The notes beneath the pieces are model-generated. The model was given only the letters and a program-made list of their open reading frames with translations, ran no database searches and was not told the origin of the DNA. From Xanthostigma xanthostigma (taxonomy: Eukaryota; Arthropoda; Insecta; Raphidioptera; Raphidiidae): a DNA stretch of 64,000 bases. The translations under genes and the position numbers were made by a program. The stretch covers positions 5,952,001-6,016,000 of the forward strand of contig OY754475.1 in assembly GCA_963575645.1 (NCBI GenBank), read 5' to 3'. Numbering within the stretch: the stretch's first letter is position 1; every line of letters begins with the position of its first letter. Of the stretch, positions 56,400 through 64,000 are shown piece after piece.

Positions 56400-57082
56400 A
56401 TTTCGAATAATAAAATTATTAATACACGAGCTAAAATAAGTCGACTAGAATCGGGAGTTGAATAATATTGACATTTTATGTTTTTTGACGTTTGCGTATG
56501 TATTGAATGTTCATACATTTATGGTTCAGAAAAGGGTGGTCCGAAAAATGCGTGTTTAAAAACGTCTGTATTTAGAAAGTTTTCACTTGACAAAAAAATA
56601 GCGTTTCATAACTTTAAAAACGCTGATAACATTAATACGATATCATAAAATTCAACGGAGATATTCTGTTTTTTGTACACGGGATCGCAAACGAGATTGA
56701 TCGACGTCTGGTCGGCCATTTTGACGCGCTGCGGCACGATGTGTGAAATGAACGAAAAAACAAGGTCAACCGTGCATTAGGATGAGTTTTTTTGTTTTGT
56801 TTTGTTTGGAATAAATCATAAAATTGTTTGAGAAACGCTCTTACAATTTTATGAACCGTCTATTTTTGGTCGGACGATATATTAGTCGACTAAATACGTA
56901 CACTAGCGCTATCTATAGAGAGCCAATAAAAACAATAGTTTCTGCACTACACTGTCATGTTATTTGGAAAGTAGCAACTTTCACATAGATGGCCATACTT
57001 TCTAAAGGATAGCCAGGAAAATACTTTAGGGGAAAGTTGTTTGTTCGACTATTACCTACATAATTCACTAAAAATCTAGTGG
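56400..57082. promoter_or_regulatory. Upstream region of WDR91 homologue
   Basis: This region should contain the minus-strand promoter. It includes a GC-richer patch near 56690-56770. No core promoter element could be assigned with confidence, and no other gene is recognised. Confidence 0.35.
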
Positions 57083-57330
57083 GTTATAATAATAATATAA
57101 CCTTTATTTATAAAATTCCAAAGAATGTAAATTGCGTCATATAAAAAAATTAAAAAATTTAAAAAATCTTCTACGTTATAAAAATTTGACTAATAAAACA
57201 TGTCCTAGCGCTTTTTTAACATTAATGAGGCAGGTTGACTTTTAATGTATTAACGACGTGTCTACTTTGATCTTTGTATAAATTTCGGAGGAATTTTAAA
57301 TCTGGTAGCTACGGTCTTGACAATAATTGC
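57083..57330 (-). mobile_element. Degenerate non-LTR retrotransposon 3' end
   Basis: The minus strand reads ...FYNVEDFLNFLNF after two in-frame stops, resembling the FYSxxEFL terminus of insect LINE proteins, then AATAAAGGTTATATTATTA at the 3' end. The upstream frame is broken. Older than the copy at 54059. From 57331 to 60712 I see no gene: the sequence is AT-rich, with an imperfect internal duplication near 57820-57920 (GCCACTGGCAAGTAAAGTAT and GCTACTAGCCAGTGAAGTAT). Confidence 0.55.
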
Positions 57331-60300
57331 ACTGTTCCGAACTTCCTTCTATAAGTACTGTTAATCAGGACTCAAGGACGTAGATAGATATTTTTTTTTC
57401 TGAGGGGGGTAAAGAAAAAAAAACATTTTTTTATTAATACGAATAAAAAATATAGCTTACACCAAAAACAAATGACATCGAAAAAAAAAACAATGCATCT
57501 TTCAACAATTTTTTGGGAACCTGTTCGAATATAGTTCTATGTCATTATCTATGACAGCAGCCAATCAGAATTAATTTACAATTTTATTCACTTTAAACGT
57601 AGAATATTTAATGTATTGAACAAAATATTAATTTATAAAATTGTTCAAGAACGAAATGAACAGTCTAATGTAAGGAGAAAGAAATATAAACATAAAGATA
57701 ATGAAAACAAAAGTAATACATTGCAATTACTTAGCTCTCGTTGGATTTTAAGCGTAAATCTTTATGAAATATTATTTAAAGTAGGTTTTCAAAACTTTTT
57801 TCTGTCACCCGATAGTGCCACTGGCAAGTAAAGTATGTGTCATTCTATTGCTAGTACCTACTGCTTATATTTTCGGCCACTTGATGGCGCTACTAGCCAG
57901 TGAAGTATTTGTCATCCTCTTTCTATCTTCACTAGCTTACATCTCCCTCTCAACTTCCGTTCGCCTCGCCCGATCACACATCCGTAAATCTCTCGTCACG
58001 CATTCACCAGCTTACTCCCCAAGTCAAGCGTGCGTAAAGAAGTTTTACTTCGAATTGTTGCGCGTCTCCATCGCAAACAACTTGAGATGGGGACCGCGAT
58101 GAATACTGGATATGGGAAAAATTTATAAAACTAGAAATGATCAAAGTTGATTATTAAAAAACCGATTTTTTAATATAAATATACACAATTTATTTTTTAA
58201 TTAAGTCTCATAATTGTTTTTATCACATGGCAACACATTGCAAACATTAGCTTATAAATTTATCTTATTTTGTACCATGATATTGTTAACATGAATATTA
58301 TATCATATATTTTTGTTTAAATCTACATATATTTTAAATAACAGATATTAACTATTCGATGGTACAGAATAATATAGGTTTAAATAATAACTACGGATTT
58401 AAATAATAATATTTACGGTGGACTTAAAAAATAATAATTAGCACCTTCCTTTCTTTTTTATTAACCCTTTTGAGTCATGAATTCAAATCTAGCCTATCAA
58501 AAAAAATTATAGCATTTTTATTTCTACATTTTTAACTTTATAGAAAAAATTGCTTATTGTAACAGAACGTCTATTGTTAGTGAAATAATATCAAAAAAAA
58601 AAACCTATCCAAAAACTTGAGCTTTAGAAGTTTAGAAATACGCCCTTACACTGCGGGTGGACATAAACCAATTGTAAAAAATACAAAAAATAATCGATTG
58701 AACCTCGGTAGAAATTTCGCTTACAAAAAATTGTACTGTATGACCGAGAAAAGAACGTCGCTCAAAAGAATGTGCATAGGGTCCCTTATTTAGTGAAAGC
58801 GACAAGAAAATAAACGACGAATCTGTATAGCTAATATGTGTTGAATTGTACAAAACGCTCCTGTCACATTGTGACATTCCAATAACTTGAGGCGTTTCTT
58901 ACGCAATATTCAGCTGTTTCAATGTAAACAGTTGATTCGTTGACGCATCTTCAAGCTAAGCGCCTGTGGCTTACGACATATGATTGACCGAACTTATAGT
59001 TAGAAATCTGTGTTATTTTATGTAAAACGAGGACAAATTGTACGAAGTGGTGCGCGGAAAATTAGAGCTCGTGTGACGAAAAGGCAGTAAATAATGCATC
59101 TCCGCCCATGGTTTCGCATAATTTTATAACATTCACTTTTCGCACCGCGACGTTCTTTAGCTGGTCGCACACTACAAGATGACTCAAAGGGTGAACAACT
59201 AAAACAAATAAATTCGTTCCCTTGTGTGGTTTTTAATAGTTAGCAATCGTCGTCAGTCTAATAACAAAATACGTACCTATAGTTTTGAAATTTCTAGTTG
59301 TAATAAAAAAATAATATTGTCGAGGCGTTCTAAAAAATATTCTTTAGGCGTCTGCGCATAATTTCAAAATAATTTAAAATCTCTTCCAATTTTCAAAAAT
59401 ATATTTTTTATTTTAGTTTCGTAATTTCTAACTTTAATTTCAGTTCAGAATTTAGTTTTTAATTGACCAAACATTTTTTTCAGCAACGCAGTCACGCAAG
59501 GCTTCAAAATTTATTGACAATAAATTGTTGTATTACACTAGTTAATATAAAAAAAATGTTTATAAGGTAAAAAGCGGAAAACAACTTAAAATTATGTAAT
59601 AAATAGGCCCTTCGCAAACTTAAAACCTAAATTACAAAATAGTTTTTCGGCTTTTTTTGTGTTTATTTCGGCATTTTTGTTCTTTTATTAAATATTTTCA
59701 ACATTTTTTTAGAAAAAAGTCATGCAGATCACATTATATGTACAAATTAATGTCTGATATTTTTGTATTCAATATTATTTAAAGCTAAAAAGTCCCAATT
59801 TTAAATCGTTTTACCAAGTTGGCTGAATTTGTTAAGCTTTTTTGTAAAGTCAATATTTTTTCCTAACTATTTTGTTCTCTAAAACATTTACTTAACGCTT
59901 TGACAACCAGCGTCTATAATTTATAGTACATATTAACGTGTTGTTGACGACTGGTGTTTTCATGTTTACGATTAATAAACAGTAATAAATTAATATTAAT
60001 ACTTGAACTGGCCATCAAAATGTTAAATAAATGCTGTAAAAGATTTTTCAAAAAATCGTACCCTTTTATTTCTAACTGCGTTTCTGGTCCCAATAAATTT
60101 AAATGTTACTATCTAGGCTCCAAAAAAATGACCCGTCTTTTTTTTTGAAAAATCCTAGAGCTGAAAATGTGCTAACTAATGACTAGCTGAAATTGGTTTA
60201 TAAAATCTACATTATTTGGATGTTTTGTCGTTTTTAATGTGAGAAGTTCGCAATGTCTTATTTTTGATAATAATACGAAATTTAAAAAAAAAAGTTAAAA

Positions 60301-60712
60301 ATAAATAAATAACACGTTTATTAGTGAAATGAAATAATTCAATAATAAATAAAAATAATCACACTTTTAAAAAACAAACCAAAACGTGAAAAATACATTC
60401 ACTTTTTTATGTCATTATTATTTTTTTTATGGTTCTTTTGTTTAACGTTCTTATTTGCGTCTTGTAACTCCCTTTTTTACGAAACCTCGTAAATATTTAC
60501 CACTCCAACAAAATCATCATTGTTTTTGACGTTATTACATTTCTTCCATTTTTCTTCTGTTTCTCTCCGACATTTCTTTTATTCACTTTCAACTTGCAAT
60601 TCATTCGTCTTTTATTTACAAAGATTTTTTAGTTTTCATTTCGTCAACCTCATGCATTTTCCACATCCCTACAATATTCCAAGATCTATTTACTAAATAA
60701 ACATCTTTCTCA

Positions 60713-60831
60713 TTATTTCTTCCTCCAGGCACTATTCAAAAACTCTTCCACTGCTTTATTTATTGCCAGCAAACTCTTTCCAAAGTAGTCGACATAACCT
60801 CCAAAGAATAAACCCGTTGTATTAAAATTCT
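60713..60831 (-). CDS. Possible orphan terminal exon ending in LFFGGYVDYFGK
   Basis: On the minus strand an acceptor (ATCTCCAG|AG) precedes an open stretch NFNTTGLFFGGYVDYFGKSL, then LAINKAVEEFLNSAWRKK and a stop. It begins 64 bp after the stop of the K+ channel exon. Its amino-acid composition is protein-like, and LFFGGYV resembles the LFVGGFL near the very C-terminus of the heparanase-like protein. I see no donor in the channel exon that would join to it in phase, so its parent gene is unknown. It may be an alternative channel terminus, the last exon of another gene, or chance. Confidence 0.35.
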
Positions 60832-60895
60832 CTGGAGATTAATCTCAAATATAAAAAAAATCAATTCTTCTAAATATTTTGTGCGACAGTTCCGC

Positions 60896-62699
60896 TTATT
60901 TATTCAAACTTTCCTTCGACTTCTGTATCGAAAGCTGTACTTCTTCAATATCGGTCGATTTCGGAAACTGATTCGGAACCGACATAACACTTCCTGTTTC
61001 TTCAGCAACTTTCGTAAGTCCTATAGTAGCCCCAATTTTCGCTGATGCCTGTCTGAAAGTGTCGCTCAATTTGACCTGAACGACATTAATACACATGGAC
61101 GTCAACGCTAAACCGAAAACTAAATAAATAATCGAGCACATCATGAAAATCGGATGTTCCGGCACGAAATCGCCGAAACCGATCGTCGACATCGATATAA
61201 AAACGAAATAGAACGATTCAAAGAACGACCACTCTTCCCAAAACGAGTACATGGTGGCGCCGCACAGGATATAAATGATGAAGATGGCTATGGCGACCGT
61301 GATTGGTAGATTGAACTCGTCGTCTATTGCGAAATTCGACGGCGCAGGCGTGATCGGTGTTTCGTCACCGACGTTGCTGCTCATGTGCGAGCGCGTCGGG
61401 GAAACACCGTCGCCCGGTGTTGTCTGTTGGCTGGCCAACGGCGCTTGACGTGGCTCGCCGCCCTCGACGTCCATCGTCGTTTGTGAAGGACGACGGAACG
61501 TCGCTATTTCGTAGACCATATGGACGCCTTTCATCACCTCCTGAAACGTTTTGTTTATTGTAGTATTTTTTTATGGGCAATTATAAAACGGTCGAATAAA
61601 AAAAATTTGGTGACTGATGATGAGATACTGTTTTAATAACTTGAGATATTAAAATAATAGTTGGGTGACTAAATTACGAAGTGAGCAACTAGAATGCCTT
61701 CGGTAATTTTGAAGCAGATATCTTCTTTTGTTTTTACTTTTTATTTTTTTTTTTCACTTTGAGACTACGACTTAAAACTCACATTTTCATGAAGACTGAA
61801 AACTACCGCTTTTTTTGATAAAGGGGTATGCGAATTGTCTCACAGTGAAACGCAATGGAGCAAAGGTGGAGTTTTTAAAAAAATAATTCCGGGGTGAACG
61901 ATAAAGGGGTATGCGAATTGTCTCGCAGTGAAACGGGAAGGGGCAAATGTGGAGTTTTTAAAAAAACAAATCCGGGGTAAACGATAACGGGGTATGCGAA
62001 TTAAATAGTTATTTGTTAGAATAGAACTGCGTTTTCTAAATATGTATATTTAATTGACAGTCAATTAAATATATATTTTTTAGAAAACGCAGTTCTATTC
62101 AGTCGCTCACTTAGTAATTTAGTCACCCAACTATTATTTTCTCGTCACGCGCAGTCAGTCGCTCACTTAGTAATACAGTAACCCAAATTGATTATTTTTG
62201 TCACCCAAGATTGTAATTTACAGTCACTCGTTTAAATACTACCCTTTTTTTATTATTAAGAGCTTTGCTTGCTTTTGGCGGTCAAAAATTACTAAAATTC
62301 TGCTTACGTAATACTTGAATGGCCCGATATCTGACACGTCTTCGCCTAACTGACATAAGTGCGAAGTTCTGACGGTGGAATGATATATTTTGGCAACGTA
62401 CGTTGAGTACAATTAAATAAGATGAAGAATTTCTCTAAGGGTTTGTGAACCTGACGTTTTCATGTGACTTTACGCCATTTTCAAAGGATCTTTTACCTGC
62501 ACAGCTTCGGTTCTTCGTACACTTCTGCAGCTGCCCGTGTAGTAGATCCGTCGAACGAACGCCCAGACGAACTTGATGCATCTGGTGAACAGTTTGCCGA
62601 AATCGGCCAACAAGATCAGGAACAGAGGAATGCCAATGATTGCGTAGACTATGGTTATTGCGCGGCCAGTATCGGTAGCCGGGGATATGTGTCCGTAAC
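60896..62699 (-). CDS. Two-pore-domain potassium channel, last two exons (partial)
   Basis: K2P leak channel of the TWIK/KCNK18-like insect group, which sets resting membrane potential. Exon 62699-62497 begins inside the first selectivity filter (split Gly, then YGHISPATDTGRAITIVYA), covers transmembrane helix 2 (AIIGIPLFLILLADFGKLF) and ends RRTEAVQ|GTAAAA. Exon 61540-60896 starts EVMKGVHMVYEIATFRRPS and contains a Ser/Thr-rich cytoplasmic loop (about 55 residues). It then has transmembrane helix 3 (PITVAIAIFIIYILCGATMY), pore 2 with filter TIGFGD, helix 4 (IIYLVFGLALTSMCINVV) and a short C-terminal tail ending SIQKSKESLNK. Phases agree (203 bp = 2 + 67 codons; 645 bp = 215 codons with stop). 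Helix 1 and the first pore helix lie beyond the window. The intron between the exons (61541-62496) carries a composite repeat. No gene symbol is given because I cannot separate K2P paralogues here. Confidence 0.93.
61818..62003. repeat. 83-bp tandem repeat, about 2.2 copies
   Basis: Units start GATAAAGGGGTATGCGAATTG at 61818 and 61901, with a partial third at 61983. Each full unit contains GTGGAGTTTTTAAAAAAA and ends CGGGGTGAAC or CGGGGTAAAC. Confidence 0.88.
62020..62100. repeat. ~80-bp palindrome
   Basis: AGAATAGAACTGCGTTTTCT on the left is mirrored by AGAAAACGCAGTTCTATTC on the right, with the centre around TTGACAGTCAA. Lies between the tandem repeat and the right end of the composite element. 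Confidence 0.88.
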
Positions 62700-62979
62700 C
62701 TGGAAAAGAAATATTTATTAAAAATAATACCTCAAGAACTCAATCACAAAAATTGTAGGGTTTTTATTAAGGCGAATATTTTGAGATCAACTAATATTTA
62801 GTATGTTATATACTGCAGTCAGCAGTCGGGACCTCTGACTTCGGGGTGCTTTAAAAGTCTAAAAAAAAAACTAGAGAAAGGCGCAGTTCGGGTCCGCGCC
62901 GTAAATTTTTCTTGAAAATGTCGAGTATTTACTGTTTCCTGTATTGCTTGCACGTGATCCGCAAACGCTAAGCACTATA

Positions 62980-63145
62980 CATTAACTTTAAACTTTAGAT
63001 GAAGCTAATTCACGACTATCACGCGCACGCGCCTACACTCGTACGATGACGTCACGGACAAAACAAATCGTGCGCGACGAACTCGTAAAGACACCCTATA
63101 CTCGTAGAATTATTAGTCTCGCAGTTATTAACGATTGAAATCTAA
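62980..63145. repeat. Repeat family D carrying TGACGTCA, copy 2
   Basis: Matches 13118-13290 and again has TGACGTCA at 63047-63054. Lies in the upstream intron (or flank) of the K+ channel gene. The rest of 62700-64000 shows no exon; the short frame at 63632-63865 has no recognised motif. Confidence 0.75.
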
Positions 63146-64000
63146 GAATATTTTGTGGCAGTCTTCGACCAACGAGACAAAAACCTTTATTAATTTGAAG
63201 TTGAACGTTATCAATTAATATATTTTTTCATTGGCTGAGCAGCGTCGGAGGAGACACTTTCCGTGAGAAGTAGGGAGTAAAAACGTTAAATAACGTGAGT
63301 AAATAGATGGCGTTGAAAATATTTTAGATCAATAATATGTTTTCTTCCACTTGTTCGATTGTTTCGGCGTTTATGTTACGGGCCATTAGATATGAAAGCG
63401 ATATTTTGTTTTAAGCAATTGTTTTTGAAATGTTTGTTTTGAAATGCGTCAAATCCTACATAAGAAGTTGATTCTGTTTTTATGTGTGGAACAATAAACT
63501 TCTTTGTTTTTGTTTAGGAGTTGATTTTTAAACAAAATTAACTTTATCACGATTCAGTGCGGATATAAATACAGCCATTAAAATAGATATTTTTAGAAAA
63601 AGTCTATTTAAAATTAAAACACGCCGTACCAATGACAGGAATTCTAAAAATACAAACTACTACAAATCAGTTGAAATCTGAGAAACAGGTGTTGAACATG
63701 GTCGAAAATCTAAACAAACCGTTTAAATTCCTAAGGCTAGACTTCAATAAATTCCATCAACGTACGCCCACAGGAAGAGGAGAGACCCTAACCACCCTTC
63801 TGGAATCTGGAATAATGATAAAATACGGAACATCTGCCAGTGGAGGTCGTTTGTATAATATGTAGTACATTTTAGTTCCCAAACCTTTATAATATAGGTA
63901 AGTATATTTTTCACAAAACGCCCAAGGATCAGATAGAAGTTTTGAAGACAAACATGAATAAAAAGCAATAGAATTTACGCCTTGAATATCGTATGGGAGT

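Larger units (their letters stand above)
61650..62225. mobile_element. Composite inverted-repeat element in K+ channel intron
   Basis: The left segment AATAATAGTTGGGTGACTAA is mirrored by TTAGTCACCCAACTATTATT near 62115-62140, and further partial GTCACCCAA units follow on the right. Inside are an 83-bp tandem repeat and a 77-bp palindrome, listed separately. No coding content. Confidence 0.7.

Noticed and set aside
57815..58102. 95-codon membrane-like protein
   Set aside because: Its hydrophobic look comes from an imperfect internal repeat (57820-57920); no homology recognised and no splice sites.
61357..61580. Arg/Pro-rich frames around the start of the last K+ channel exon
   Set aside because: Alternate frames of the GC-richer cytoplasmic-loop coding sequence.

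Overview
The window looks like a piece of an insect nuclear genome. It is AT-rich, its genes have introns with ordinary GT/AG splice sites, and it is dense in short inverted-repeat DNA elements, a tRNA-derived SINE and 5'-truncated non-LTR retrotransposon ends. The recognisable proteins (complexin ending CVMQ, an HR96-type nuclear receptor, WDR91, a two-pore potassium channel, a heparanase-like protein) fit an insect. I cannot fix the order from sequence alone.

Layout. 1-22840 (+): the 3' part of complexin. Its last two exons are at 19923-20055 and 22767-22840. The previous exon was not found, so 1-19922 is probably one very large intron packed with repeats. About 22841-29700 is AT-rich, has few repeats and no recognisable gene, and could be a long complexin 3' UTR. 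30509-32810: two nearly identical, oppositely oriented, internally deleted PIF/Harbinger-type elements. 33013-39286 (-): a heparanase-like gene in seven exons whose summed length is divisible by three (1598 aa predicted). 41492-48958 (+): an HR96-type nuclear receptor in five exons (596 aa), followed by a degenerate minisatellite. 49.8-53.4 kb: repeats. 53408-56399 (-): the N-terminal half of WDR91 (LisH and coiled coil), with no WD40 region visible. 60896-62699 (-): the last two exons of a two-pore K+ channel. Its upstream exons lie beyond the window.

Most unusual locus. The heparanase-like gene keeps the GH79 fold signature up to the normal C-terminus of the family and the acid/base Glu, but has Ala where the catalytic nucleophile Glu is expected. 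It then runs on for about 1140 more residues of very charged, Ser/Thr/Glu/Lys-rich sequence holding five perfect R-X-K/R-R convertase-type sites. Together with an N-terminal signal peptide this suggests a secreted pseudo-enzyme that may also be a multi-peptide precursor.

Second point of interest. The last complexin exon encodes Val and Ser at the two positions which, as I recall, are recoded by A-to-I editing in Drosophila complexin.

The genes do not form an obvious pathway. Complexin and the K+ channel are neuronal, HR96 belongs to the xenobiotic/lipid-sensing receptor group, and WDR91 acts on endosomes. Most of the remaining sequence is explained by mobile-element debris, listed individually.
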